Below are positions 19,067 through 28,100 of a stretch of DNA of 64,000 nucleotides, piece after piece. A program made the position numbers and the translations under genes. Within the stretch, counting starts at the first letter, position 1. The number at the start of each line of letters is the position of its first letter. Under the pieces are notes generated by a model, which was not told the origin of the DNA, made no database searches, and was given only the letters and a program-made list of their open reading frames with translations. Source of the DNA: CAVWUA01 sp963758025 (GTDB taxonomy: Bacteria; Planctomycetota; Planctomycetia; Isosphaerales; Isosphaeraceae); NCBI GenBank assembly GCA_963758025.1, contig CAVWUA010000005.1, forward strand, positions 1 through 64,000, read 5' to 3'.

Positions 19067-19966
19067 TCACCCTCGACCCTGCCGGCTGAGCAGATAGCTC
19101 ATCAGGGCCTTATCGAACGGCATTCCCGTATGCAAGGGGACGTAGTCGATCCGCGCACCCAGACATTCTTTGCGGTACGACCCTTGAAATGCGGCAACCT
19201 CCTCCAGATAGTCGGCCTTGATTCCATCGGCATCGACCAGGAGCGTCTCGCGGGTCTCGTTATCCTCCAGTTCAACCATGCCCTCGAAGGGGAACATCGC
19301 CTCGGCCTCGTCAAGGATATGAAAGACGATGACGTCATGCCCGGCATAGCGAAAGCGGTGAAGGGCCTTGAGGACAGGATCGGAGTCGGCCAGAAGATCG
19401 CTGAAGAGCATGACCAAACTTCGGTGACGGATCATACTGGCGACCTGGTGCAGACTTTTCGCGATCTCGGTCTCCCCTTTCGGCTTGAGGCTCGCCAGAA
19501 GTGACAGGATATTTCCGATTTGCGAACGCTTGCTCTTCGGCGCCAGACTCTGGCTCACTTGCTTGTCGAATGCCACAAGGCCAACGGGGTCCTGCTGATG
19601 AATCATCAGGTACGCGAGTGCGGCGGCCAGGCTGATGCCGTATTCAAATTTCGTGAACTCCTGTCGATAGGTGTAACCCATCGATCCGGAAAGGTCCATG
19701 ACCAGATAACCAGTCAGGTTCGTCTCAGCCTCGAACTTCTTGATATAGAAACGGTCGGTCTTTGCGTAAACGTTCCAGTCAATGTCACCAATATTGTCTC
19801 CGGCAGTGTACTTCCGATGCTCGGAGAACTCGACCGAGAACCCGTGAAATGGGCTGGCATGGAGGCCGGCAATGAACCCTTCGACGATGAATTTTGCCCG
19901 CAGGTCGAGCCGAGAGACCTGCTGGATCACCTCGGGTCTCAGGAATTGTTCCGCCGTGGTCGCCAA
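19067..19966 (-). CDS. DUF58-domain protein
   Basis: A 299-residue soluble protein starting at TTG behind GGAGGGAAT. The DUF58 signature is clear (RKYTAGDNIGDIDWNVYAKT), and a VWA-like metal site MDLSGSMGYT follows near residue 95. The tail has LVMLFSDLLADSDP and DVIVFHILDEAE. DUF58 proteins are the usual partner of MoxR ATPases, and the gene order here (MoxR, DUF58, BatA, VWA) is the standard one. The likely role is a chaperone-like activity on envelope or redox complexes; the client is unknown. Confidence 0.92.
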   Translation of the reverse strand: MATTAEQFLRPEVIQQVSRLDLRAKFIVEGFIAGLHASPFHGFSVEFSEHRKYTAGDNIGDIDWNVYAKTDRFYIKKFEAETNLTGYLVMDLSGSMGYTYRQEFTKFEYGISLAAALAYLMIHQQDPVGLVAFDKQVSQSLAPKSKRSQIGNILSLLASLKPKGETEIAKSLHQVASMIRHRSLVMLFSDLLADSDPVLKALHRFRYAGHDVIVFHILDEAEAMFPFEGMVELEDNETRETLLVDADGIKADYLEEVAAFQGSYRKECLGARIDYVPLHTGMPFDKALMSYLLSRQGRG

Positions 19967-20157
19967 AGGATTCCCTCCAGGTCTCTACCCGTTCAACGTG
20001 CGGCAGCGAGGAGATGTTCGAATCAGAACACCTTGGCCAGCGATCAGGATGGACGAATTCGGCGAGAGTGGCCGGCGTCTTCGAGTCCCTGAGCCAGGGA
20101 ATTTGGATGCGTCGCCATGCTGTGGACCTCGTGGCTACCGCAATCCGTGGGAACGTC

Positions 20158-21192
20158 TCAGGCCGGCGCTCCACGACGATCGTACTTGGGCAGTTCGGGT
20201 TCGCGGATCTCAGTGATCAGCTTTTGAATCAGGCTGTCGGTCGTTTGTCCCTCGGCCTGAGCCTGGAAATTGGTGCTGATGCGGTGACGGAGGACCGGCA
20301 CGGCGACCTTGCGAATATCATCGAGGCTGACGCTGAACCGTCCGTCCATCGCCGCCATCGCCTTGCCACCCAGGATCAAATTCTGTCCGGCGCGAGGACC
20401 GGCACCCCAGTCCACGAGATCCTTGATAAACTGGGGGGACTGTGGATCGTTCGGACGAGTCGCTCGGACCAGCCGCGCCACGTATTTGACGGCATAGTCG
20501 GAGATTGGTACGGAGGTGACCAGTTTCTGAAGATTCACAATCGCCTTGCCGGAGAGAACCTTCTTCAACTCATGCGATTCACCCTTGGTGGTCGCGGAAA
20601 GGATCTTCTCCTCTTCGTCCAGAGAGGGATAGCCGACCCGGATGTCGAACATGAAACGGTCGAGCTGTGCCTCGGGCAAGGGATACGTTCCCTCCTGTTC
20701 GATCGGGTTCTGCGTCGCGATCACGAAGAAGGGCTCAGGCAGCTTCAATGTCTCCTGACCGACGGTGACTTCACGCTCCTGCATCGCCTGCAAGAGTGCC
20801 GCCTGGGTCTTGGGAGGAGTTCGGTTGATCTCGTCCGCCAGAATGATATTCGAGAAGATGGGTCCGGGTACGAATCGGAACTCCCTGCGACCACTTTCCG
20901 GCTCTTCCAGCACGTTCGTACCGGTAATGTCCGAGGGCATCAGGTCGGGAGTAAACTGAATTCGTTTGAATCCAACATCAAGAATCCGAGCAATGGAGCT
21001 GACGATCAGGGTCTTGGCGAGACCCGGCACCCCGACCAGAAGGACATGCCCCCGGGTAAAGATCGCCGCCAGGATTTGCTCCACGACCTCGTGTTGACCA
21101 ATGACAACCTTGCTTAACTCAGCGATCATGACGTCGCGCGAGTGTCGGAATTCGTCCAAGAGCTGCGTAATCCGATCGCCGGAACTCGACAT
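20158..21192 (-). CDS. MoxR-family AAA+ ATPase
   Basis: About 344 residues from the ATG at 21192. It has Walker A GVPGLAKT, Walker B IILADEINR, the sensor ATQNP and the LPEAQLDRFMF arginine-finger block, all as in MoxR. A longer frame to 21474 is ignored because the 94 extra residues look non-coding. It is the first gene of the minus-strand operon, 191 bases upstream of DUF58. In known MoxR systems the ATPase works with VWA proteins to mature or remodel protein complexes. Confidence 0.93.
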   Translation of the reverse strand: MSSSGDRITQLLDEFRHSRDVMIAELSKVVIGQHEVVEQILAAIFTRGHVLLVGVPGLAKTLIVSSIARILDVGFKRIQFTPDLMPSDITGTNVLEEPESGRREFRFVPGPIFSNIILADEINRTPPKTQAALLQAMQEREVTVGQETLKLPEPFFVIATQNPIEQEGTYPLPEAQLDRFMFDIRVGYPSLDEEEKILSATTKGESHELKKVLSGKAIVNLQKLVTSVPISDYAVKYVARLVRATRPNDPQSPQFIKDLVDWGAGPRAGQNLILGGKAMAAMDGRFSVSLDDIRKVAVPVLRHRISTNFQAQAEGQTTDSLIQKLITEIREPELPKYDRRGAPA

Positions 21193-21510
21193 GCGTGACG
21201 CCGCCCCATTGAGTTGAAATGTTGAGATCGAGCCGAGCGGGTCACAAGTCAAGAGGACGGGAACGGTCTCCAACCGGCGACCGACACCGCCCCGAGGCCG
21301 CTTCGGCGGGTGACACGGACCATTGTAGTGGGTGCGGACAGGGGGATTCAAGCGTGTGTGGGTCGAGTTGAGATCAAGCGAACCCGTCAGGAACTGGTAA
21401 GCACCGACGATCTGGGCTACCATGACCCCAGAGAATTGCCGGTCGGCGCCTGGCCGCCGGCCATTTTCAGCCACGGAACCGTCCTCGCCTCACTCTGGAG
21501 CATATCCGAG
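21193..21510. other. Divergent promoter region, MoxR operon and DUF1080 gene
   Basis: About 318 bases between the outward-facing starts of the MoxR gene and the DUF1080 gene. No gene fits. It must contain promoters for both sides, but I see no convincing -35/-10 pair or operator. Confidence 0.5.
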
Positions 21511-22122
21511 ATGAACCTGCGCACCCTCTCCCTGGTCGGCCTCTTGATTTTGCCGAGGATTGCGTCTGCCGCCGCGCCCATCGACGACGAACAATTTCAG
21601 CCTCTCTTCAATGGCAAGTCCCTCGACGGCTGGAAGATGGTGAATACCAAGGACAACTTCCTGGTCAAGGACGGCATACTTGTCATGGACCGAGGCAAGG
21701 GATGGCTCGCAACGGAGAAAACCTACGGAGACTTCGTTCTGAAGGTTCGTTATCGGTTCGTGACTCCCGGCGCCGACTCAGGCATCTTCATTCGCTCATC
21801 TCTCGAAGGGAATAACTGGACCAACCGAGGTTATCAAATCCAGAACATGGACAATCAGACACTCGGTAAAATTGTCGGCATGGGGGTGAAGGTCGCCGGC
21901 GAGCACAAGACCGACGTCCTCAAAGATCAGAAAAAGCCGGCTGGGGAGTGGATGGATTTGACAATCACCGCCAAGGGAACGCATGGGGAAGTCGCGCTGG
22001 GGGGCGAGACCATCGCCACGAGTGATGACCTGCAACTGCACGACGGACACATCGGCCTTCAGGCGGAGGGGGGAGTGCTTGAGTTCGAGCGGATCGAGAT
22101 CCAGTCGCTGGGAAAGGAATGA
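21511..22122 (+). CDS. DUF1080 (3-keto-disaccharide hydrolase-like) secreted protein
   Basis: About 203 residues with a signal peptide (LRTLSLVGLLILPRIASAAA). The mature protein is a concanavalin-like DUF1080 domain: QPLFNGKSLDGWK, GDFVLKVRYRFVTPGADSGIFIRSS, and the closing HIGLQAEGGVLEFERIEI. The family includes 3-keto-disaccharide hydrolases and is greatly expanded in planctomycetes. The ATG at 21511 is chosen because it opens the signal peptide. It may be cotranscribed with the bpt gene 42 bases downstream, although the two functions are unrelated. Confidence 0.88.
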   Translation: MNLRTLSLVGLLILPRIASAAAPIDDEQFQPLFNGKSLDGWKMVNTKDNFLVKDGILVMDRGKGWLATEKTYGDFVLKVRYRFVTPGADSGIFIRSSLEGNNWTNRGYQIQNMDNQTLGKIVGMGVKVAGEHKTDVLKDQKKPAGEWMDLTITAKGTHGEVALGGETIATSDDLQLHDGHIGLQAEGGVLEFERIEIQSLGKE

Positions 22123-22164
22123 CCCAACGTCAAGAGGCCAGATTGCCGGGGGGGAGGAATCGCG

Positions 22165-22878
22165 TTGAAGTCTGCTTATCGGTTCCTCGCCCGTCCCTCT
22201 TCTTGTGGCTATCTGCCGGACCAGACGTGGCGTCTGGAGTACGAACAGGTCGAATCAATGACCGCCGCCGAGTTCGGCCAGCGTCTCCTGTCGGGCTGGC
22301 GGCGGTTTGGTCGGACCCTTTTTCGACCTCGCTGTCCCTCCTGTCAGGCGTGCAAGTCCATTCGGATTGATTCCCAGCGGTTCTCCCCCAATCGCTCACA
22401 AAGACGAGTGCGGTCGAGGAATGAGGAATCGGTGCGGCTTGAGATCGGTCCTCCCTCGGTCTCGGATGAAAAACTCGCCCTCTTCAGCCGCTTTCACGCC
22501 GACCGCACGAACACCCGAGGCTGGCCGCCGCACGATGAGACAGCGCTAGGCTATGGGGAATCCTTCGTCGATAATCCGATCTCCACCGAAGAGTGGTCTT
22601 TTCTGATCCAGGATCGGCTTGTCGGGCTTGGCTTCGTGGACGTTCTCCCTGAGGGCCTCTCTGCCATCTACTTCGTTCACGATCCCGAAGAACGCCGTCG
22701 ATCCCTCGGCATCTGGAACATCCTTTCCCTGCTCGACGAGGCACGCCGTCGAGAATTGCCGCATGTGTATCTCGGATACTACATCGCCGGATGCCAGTCG
22801 ATGTCGTACAAAGCCCGATTCCAGCCCGGGGAGATCCTCGGTTCTGATGGCTGCTGGCGGAAATTTGGTTCTACCTGA
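22165..22878 (+). CDS. bpt: Aminoacyl-tRNA-protein transferase (Bpt/ATE family)
   Basis: A 237-residue protein starting at TTG behind GGGGGGAGG. It has the family's N-terminal CGYLPDQTWRLEYE, the cysteine block LFRPRCPSCQACKSIRID, then FSPNRSQRRVRSRN, and the C-terminal ATE domain with HVYLGYYIAGCQSMSYKARF. Bacterial members transfer Leu from Leu-tRNA to acidic N-termini, making N-degrons read by ClpS. Eukaryote-like members transfer Arg. The donor here is inferred, not seen. clpS is in the same window at 784-1158, so the two steps of the pathway are both present. Confidence 0.9.
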   Translation: MKSAYRFLARPSSCGYLPDQTWRLEYEQVESMTAAEFGQRLLSGWRRFGRTLFRPRCPSCQACKSIRIDSQRFSPNRSQRRVRSRNEESVRLEIGPPSVSDEKLALFSRFHADRTNTRGWPPHDETALGYGESFVDNPISTEEWSFLIQDRLVGLGFVDVLPEGLSAIYFVHDPEERRRSLGIWNILSLLDEARRRELPHVYLGYYIAGCQSMSYKARFQPGEILGSDGCWRKFGST

Positions 22879-22935
22879 ATGAACCGTGGGACAGGCCACG
22901 GCATACAAGAAACGACTGGCTCGGGAACGTTCCAT

Positions 22936-24180
22936 TCAGGACGACGACCCACCTCGGCCCCGCTCTCGACGATACCTTTGGTACTTGGCCTGCTTGCGGA
23001 ACGACTGGATGTTGCCCGCTTCAAGCTCTCCCTCGATCTGGTCGAGACCCTCAAGTTCCGACTGAACTTCGGCGGACATCGGAAGTGCGGAAATCAACGC
23101 TCGTGTCTCTTGCAGGTGGCATTTTGTCCCCATCATATCCCCACGATCCAGTGCGGCCGTCGCTTCCTTCTTAGCACGCGCCGCCATCAACAGCGCGACT
23201 TGCTCCTTGACCTCCTCATCCGACGGCATAGCCTCCCAGGAAGCCGCGGAGACCGCCGGCAAAACCAGCGAAGCCCGCAAGCTCTGCCGGGATTTCGACT
23301 TCGCCGGTTCCCATGCCAGCCGAAGTCGGCACAGTTCCGTCGTCTCTTGCCGGGGCGCCACCTTCAGTCGCACAAGAATCTGGATCGGCATCCCGACGAT
23401 CAGGTTGGGAAGTTTGAGCCGACCGTTCGATGTCCGTTCCAAATCGTTCAAAACCTCGTCAACGACCACCCCATCCCCCGGCTCGATGCCCAGGCTTACC
23501 TTTTGCCCGAGGGTCGCCATCAAACCCTGCAATTCGGTCTGAAAGATGTCAGGAAGCTGTCGCGGCGACTCGATATAGTAATAATTGCCATCGCCGGCAT
23601 CGGCCATGGCTTGCAAGAGGTCCTCGTGATAATCATCGCCGACACCCATGGTGCTCGTGCTCACCCCACGATTGGTGCGACCTCGAACCTCATCGGCGAT
23701 GGCGGACGGATTGGAAAGCCCCACATTGGCGAGTCCATCCGAAAGCAGGAGAACGCGTTGGAGTCCCTCGTCGAAAATCCCCGACTCCACCTGGTCGGCC
23801 CCCTCGACCCATCCCGCATGCAACGCTGTGGCCGATCCTGGTTCAATCTGCCGAATCTGCGCGACGATGCCGGGTTTGTTCAAGGCGGGGCCATGGGATG
23901 CGATCGTCGCGACATCGCTATCAAAAATTGTCACGCTCACGTGGTCTGCCGGTAGAAGTTGCTCCACGGCATAGATCGCGGCTTCGCGCGCATATTCGAT
24001 CTTCTTTCCCGAGGCCATCGAACCAGATCGGTCAAGCACCAGGCCAAGGTTGATCGGAGGGCGCACAAAATGAATTTCCGGTAACGGCGGGATGATTTTC
24101 ACAAGAACATCGAGAAATGTTGTCGCCTCGGCTCGGATCGCGGACCGAAAGGGATGCACAGCGATTGTTGGAGATTTCAT
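22936..24180 (-). CDS. VWA-domain protein, cytoplasmic
   Basis: A 414-residue protein without a signal peptide or membrane helix. A VWA domain occupies about residues 43-225, with the metal site LVLDRSGSMASG, VLLLSDGLANVG and the threonine/glycine loop GSATALHAG. After it comes a beta-rich domain (residues 230-320) and then a helical, charged C-terminus (AARAKKEATAALDRGDMM, ending in Arg/Gly/Ser). It resembles YfbK-like VWA proteins. It is convergent with bpt and stands apart from the MoxR operon, so a partnership with that system is possible but not shown. Confidence 0.82.
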   Translation of the reverse strand: MKSPTIAVHPFRSAIRAEATTFLDVLVKIIPPLPEIHFVRPPINLGLVLDRSGSMASGKKIEYAREAAIYAVEQLLPADHVSVTIFDSDVATIASHGPALNKPGIVAQIRQIEPGSATALHAGWVEGADQVESGIFDEGLQRVLLLSDGLANVGLSNPSAIADEVRGRTNRGVSTSTMGVGDDYHEDLLQAMADAGDGNYYYIESPRQLPDIFQTELQGLMATLGQKVSLGIEPGDGVVVDEVLNDLERTSNGRLKLPNLIVGMPIQILVRLKVAPRQETTELCRLRLAWEPAKSKSRQSLRASLVLPAVSAASWEAMPSDEEVKEQVALLMAARAKKEATAALDRGDMMGTKCHLQETRALISALPMSAEVQSELEGLDQIEGELEAGNIQSFRKQAKYQRYRRERGRGGSSS

Positions 24181-24830
24181 GAGGTCGATCCTGATTAAGG
24201 ACGAGATGGTGGAGAAACATCGGGAGTATCTATCGTGAGTGCAATCACCTGGTTGAAGATCCGTAGAATGCTTGAATCACCCGCGTCACTTCGGAATTCG
24301 TCGTCGCTTTCAGACCCGTTCTCCTGAATACTGTATCGAAACCACTCCAGAAAAATTAGTTAATAAAGTGTACGACCTGCCGAAAATTTGTTTGTTACAA
24401 TTGCTTCAAAGGCCTGATAGGGATTCATGAATCTTGAGATTTTACCAGCGTCGATTCCTGTCTCTCAAAAATATCCAACTCATGATGAAAACCCTGTCGT
24501 TCTCGACTGAAACCCTCATTCAATCCGAATTGTTACTCGCAGAAAAATCATGCACTCAAGGCACAATGCGTCGTCGCAAGGAGGTTTGAAAACTCAAGAT
24601 CCGTCTCTTGACTTTATGTCGCACGTTAACGAGACTAGATTTCGATGAATCGAAAAATCGCGGCCAGTTCACTTCCTCTTCGCCAGGCCGCTATCGATTG
24701 TCATTGGTTTGCGAATCTCAACGCCCTCACTCTCGCCAGCGCAGTCGTTCGATCATCCGAAACAATTCAACCGCTCCCCCTCGGAAGAGGTTGAGTTCCT
24801 GCTATCCATTCTTCTTTTCGGAGGTCTCTC
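24181..24830. other. Gene-free, relatively AT-rich interval
   Basis: About 650 bases between the start of the VWA gene (minus) and the DUF1559 gene (plus). The base composition is clearly more AT-rich than the flanks, mainly between 24230 and 24700. I see no gene, tRNA or strong hairpin. It is the upstream region of the DUF1559-lipoprotein pair and presumably holds its promoter and a long 5' leader. Confidence 0.5.
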
Positions 24831-25892
24831 ATGCGTCGATCGCGTCGTGGTTTCACCCTTATTGAATTGTTGGTGGTCATCGCCATCATCGGCGTCCTCA
24901 TCGCGTTGCTCCTGCCAGCCGTCCAGTCGGCACGCGAGGCCGCGCGGCGTGCGCAGTGTACGAACAACCTCAAACAACTGGCTCTGGCCGTACACAACTA
25001 CGCCGACCAGAATCAAGTCTTTCCGTCAATGTCCATGTACCCGCACGTGTCATCCGAGAGCTGGGGCTGGAGCTTCGGCTGGCCGCTCGCGATTCTGCCG
25101 CAGATGGAGCAGACACCCGTCTTCAACGCGTTCAACTTCTCTTGTGGTATTTTCGGCAACGCCGGTGGCGCTGGTCTGACCGTCGCTAATACCACAGTCG
25201 GCTATCTCCAGATGGGCTACCTGCTCTGCCCGTCCGACGGATCCAAGGTTCGTCCAGGGAATCCCTACGGGTCCACCAACTACGTAGGTAACTACGGAGG
25301 GCCAGGGATCATGTCCCAATACTCGGGGACGATTGTTCCCCATTCCGGTGCCACCTCCCACAAAAATGCCGGACCGGTCGGGTTTGAAAGCATCCGCGAT
25401 GGCTCATCGAATACGGCTCTGTTCAGCGAGCGACTCCGGGGTATCGGCGGTGGCGCCATGGCTCTGAACTCACCGGATGCCAAGCGGGCGATCTTCCCGG
25501 CTTCAACGGGAGCAGCCAACGATACGAATAACGCCACCCTCGCCCTGGGCTTCATCAACTCATGTAAGGGCCTCCCCGGGACGACGATGAGCGTCAACCA
25601 GCATGGCAGCGGATATGTCTGGATCGCGAGCTACCCGTGGCACATCGCTGTCAACAGCTACCTCCACGCCGGCACACCGAACAGCACCTCATGCTCTAAC
25701 CCCAACGAGGGGTGGTTGACCTACCCCGGCCCAGGCGGAAGCGCCCCGCCGACGAGCTACCACTCCGGTGGCGTGAACATCGCTTTTTCCGACGGTTCCG
25801 TCCGATTCGTCAAGGACTCCGTCAACTTGACCACATTCTGGGCTCTCGGCACCCGCAACGGCGGCGAGGCGGTCAGCCAGGATAGCTACTGA
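24831..25892 (+). CDS. DUF1559 pseudopilin-like protein
   Basis: A 353-residue protein behind GGAGG. The N-terminus is a type II/IV prepilin leader, RRSRRGFTLIELLVVIAI, with the cleavage Gly and Glu5 followed by a hydrophobic helix, then AREAARRAQCTNNLKQLALA. The rest is the DUF1559 domain (SBP_bac_10 family), ending in the diagnostic YHSGGVNIAFSDGSVRFV. These proteins are massively expanded in planctomycetes; they may form pseudopili or surface fibres, but none has a firm function. The small lipoprotein 70 bases downstream is its usual neighbour. Confidence 0.95.
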   Translation: MRRSRRGFTLIELLVVIAIIGVLIALLLPAVQSAREAARRAQCTNNLKQLALAVHNYADQNQVFPSMSMYPHVSSESWGWSFGWPLAILPQMEQTPVFNAFNFSCGIFGNAGGAGLTVANTTVGYLQMGYLLCPSDGSKVRPGNPYGSTNYVGNYGGPGIMSQYSGTIVPHSGATSHKNAGPVGFESIRDGSSNTALFSERLRGIGGGAMALNSPDAKRAIFPASTGAANDTNNATLALGFINSCKGLPGTTMSVNQHGSGYVWIASYPWHIAVNSYLHAGTPNSTSCSNPNEGWLTYPGPGGSAPPTSYHSGGVNIAFSDGSVRFVKDSVNLTTFWALGTRNGGEAVSQDSY

Positions 25893-25962
25893 TCGAACCC
25901 CGACCGACATGTAGTCTCGTCCCTCAACAGCGTATCATCAATTTGGAGAAGAGGATCGTTTC

Positions 25963-26181
25963 ATGAAGAGGTCTTGGGCGTGGTTTGTCGCGGCTGCCGT
26001 GTCAATGGCCGCGACTGGGTGCGGCGGTGGAGGAATTGAAGAAGGTCCCCCGCCTGATGTGACCGGGGCGCAGCTCCCGGCGGGATTCGCGGATCAGCAG
26101 AAGAACATGGGCGACAAGATGCTGAATCCCGACCAGACAGTGCAACCGAACTCAGGCCGGCGACCGGGCATGGCCCCCTGA
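25963..26181 (+). CDS. Small lipoprotein next to DUF1559 gene
   Basis: A 72-residue protein with a lipoprotein signal peptide: KRSWAWFVAAAVSMAATGCG, cysteine at residue 20. The mature 53 residues are Gly/Pro/Gln-rich and probably unfolded. Small lipoproteins are frequent companions of DUF1559 genes in planctomycetes. It is likely cotranscribed with the upstream gene and followed by the hairpin at 26225. The function is unknown; an anchor or assembly role for the pilin-like partner is a guess. Confidence 0.75.
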   Translation: MKRSWAWFVAAAVSMAATGCGGGGIEEGPPPDVTGAQLPAGFADQQKNMGDKMLNPDQTVQPNSGRRPGMAP

Positions 26182-26224
26182 CCCGCGTGTAACGGATCTC
26201 AATTCTTGAGGATCAATAGACACA

Positions 26225-26271
26225 GAAGGCTGCTTTCCGCCACCATTTCTCGATGGTCGGAAGCAGCCTTC
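26225..26271. terminator. Strong hairpin between lipoprotein and nadB genes
   Basis: GAAGGCTGCTTTCCG (26225-26239) pairs with CGGAAGCAGCCTTC (26258-26271), with one bulged T, and the stem continues inward (CCACCAT with ATGGT). It lies between two convergent genes and could stop transcription from both sides. There is no clear T run, so it is a structural rather than a canonical terminator call. Confidence 0.7.
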
Positions 26272-26311
26272 AGTGCGTTGATCGCCCAAGGTTTTACTTC
26301 AGATCACCACA

Positions 26312-28006
26312 TTACGGGAAATCGCAGGAGAGAGGAGGTCGTCGCAACGCGATCGAATGTGCCCAGTTCGGATCCGCTGCCGGGAAATCGCTACGCGTGT
26401 GAACGCCTCGCGACTCCTCTCGCTCCAGTGCCGCGGCGATCAACAGGCGAGCAATGATCAGCATATTCTGCAGAGTCCAACCGGCTGGGTCTTCGAACAC
26501 CTGATCGAGAACGTATCGACACCAAAAATCGACCTGATTGGCCGCTTCGGATAGCCCGGTGGCATCGCGAGTGATTCCGGCTCTGCGCCACAGGAGTGCT
26601 CGTAGCGAGTTGCGAATATCCGTCAGATCGAGCGGTTCCCGGCTAGGTGCGACGGCATCGGCTGTGATCGGGGGAACCTCCAGGGAAACGGGGCCATCCG
26701 ATTCCAGGACCCGGAGAATATCCTCCGCGGCGCGTGCCCCATAAACGAGTCCTTCCAGAAGACTGTTCGACGCCAGCCGATTCGCCCCGTGCAAACCTGA
26801 GCTGGTCACCTCACCCGCGGCCCAGAGTCCCGGAACCGTGGTGCGACCGTCGATGTCCACCGTGGCCCCTCCCACGTAATAATGGGCTCCGGGTCGCACG
26901 GGGATAAGGTCGCGCGTCATGTCCAGATCGAAGCTGCGGAGAAGGGCGTCAATCCCCGGGAATCGTTTGCGTGTGGTCTCGGGGTCGAGGTGAGAAAGAT
27001 CCAGATAGACGCAAGGGTGCTGCGTCCTGGCCATCTGGGTGGTGATGGCCCGCGAGACATCATCACGGGGAGCCAGTTCGGCCAGTGGGTGGTGTTCGAG
27101 CATGAACCGATGACCGTTGCGGTCACGTAAAAAGGCCCCCTCGCCCCTTAGCGCCTCGGTCAGAAGGTGGCGGGACGAACCGGCGATGTAGAGAACCGTG
27201 GGGTGAAACTGCATGAATTCCAGGTCGCGGAGTTCTGCCCCGGCCCGGTACGCCAACGCATGACCGTCCGCGGTGGCGATCGCCGGATTTGTCGTCTCTC
27301 GATAGAGCTGTCCGGCCCCGCCCGTCGCGAGAACCACCGCGCGTGCCCAGATCATCGAAAGACCGCGACGGCGATCCCAGACCAGGGCCCCTCGGCACCT
27401 CCCCTCGGAGGTGAGCAGATCGATGGTGAAGCTATTTTGCCAGATCCGGAGGCTTTCACGCGCCCGCGCCCGGGCGATGACTGCCCGCATGACCTCGCGC
27501 CCCGTGGCATCTCCTAAGGCGTGAACGATTCTCGCGTGAGAATGTCCCCCCTCACGCGTCAGCGCGACGTTTCCGTTGACCTGATCGAAGTGCGTGCCCC
27601 ACTGAATGAGTTCGGCAATCCGTTGGGGTGCCTCGTGGACAACCAATTCCACCACCCTGGAATCGCACAATCCTTTGCCCGCGGCGATCGTGTCGGAAAT
27701 ATGGTCGTCGAATCGATCTTCGGGATCGAGAACTCCGGCTATGCCACCTTGGGCATACGCACTGTTACTTTCTCGGACCTCATCCTTCGTAATGACGAGC
27801 ACCCGAAATTGGTCGGGAAATCCCAAGGCGGCACGCAATCCCGCCAAGCCACCACCGATGATCAATACATCGGTAAAGTGATGTGGCAAGTCGCGCGGAT
27901 CGAATGAAACCAGATACCGCCGGGGCAGAATCAGCGGCGAGATGGATGGAAAATCTCCATCATCGACGACGGGTTCGCGTCCCCGTCGAGATGAAGTACT
28001 CATCAT
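26312..28006 (-). CDS. nadB: L-aspartate oxidase
   Basis: A 564-residue flavoprotein that oxidises L-aspartate to iminoaspartate in NAD biosynthesis. Seen in order: the dinucleotide fold VLIIGGGLAGLRAAL (near residue 48), SNSAYAQGGIAG, REGGHSHARIVH, ATGGAGQLYRET, LLTEALRGEGAF, RDDVSRAI, and the FAD-site block GLWAAGEVTSSGLHGANRLA. The C-terminal helical domain ends normally. About 40 residues precede the fold, somewhat longer than in E. coli NadB, so the true start could be a little downstream. No nadA or nadC is adjacent. Confidence 0.95.
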   Translation of the reverse strand: MMSTSSRRGREPVVDDGDFPSISPLILPRRYLVSFDPRDLPHHFTDVLIIGGGLAGLRAALGFPDQFRVLVITKDEVRESNSAYAQGGIAGVLDPEDRFDDHISDTIAAGKGLCDSRVVELVVHEAPQRIAELIQWGTHFDQVNGNVALTREGGHSHARIVHALGDATGREVMRAVIARARARESLRIWQNSFTIDLLTSEGRCRGALVWDRRRGLSMIWARAVVLATGGAGQLYRETTNPAIATADGHALAYRAGAELRDLEFMQFHPTVLYIAGSSRHLLTEALRGEGAFLRDRNGHRFMLEHHPLAELAPRDDVSRAITTQMARTQHPCVYLDLSHLDPETTRKRFPGIDALLRSFDLDMTRDLIPVRPGAHYYVGGATVDIDGRTTVPGLWAAGEVTSSGLHGANRLASNSLLEGLVYGARAAEDILRVLESDGPVSLEVPPITADAVAPSREPLDLTDIRNSLRALLWRRAGITRDATGLSEAANQVDFWCRYVLDQVFEDPAGWTLQNMLIIARLLIAAALEREESRGVHTRSDFPAADPNWAHSIALRRPPLSCDFP

Positions 28007-28100
28007 TCAGAACCTTTCCCAGGCACTGAACGCCCTGACGAAATTCCCGAAACTCCTCCAGGCGTCACCATCAATGCCAGCCGATCGGAGAGGTAGCCGA

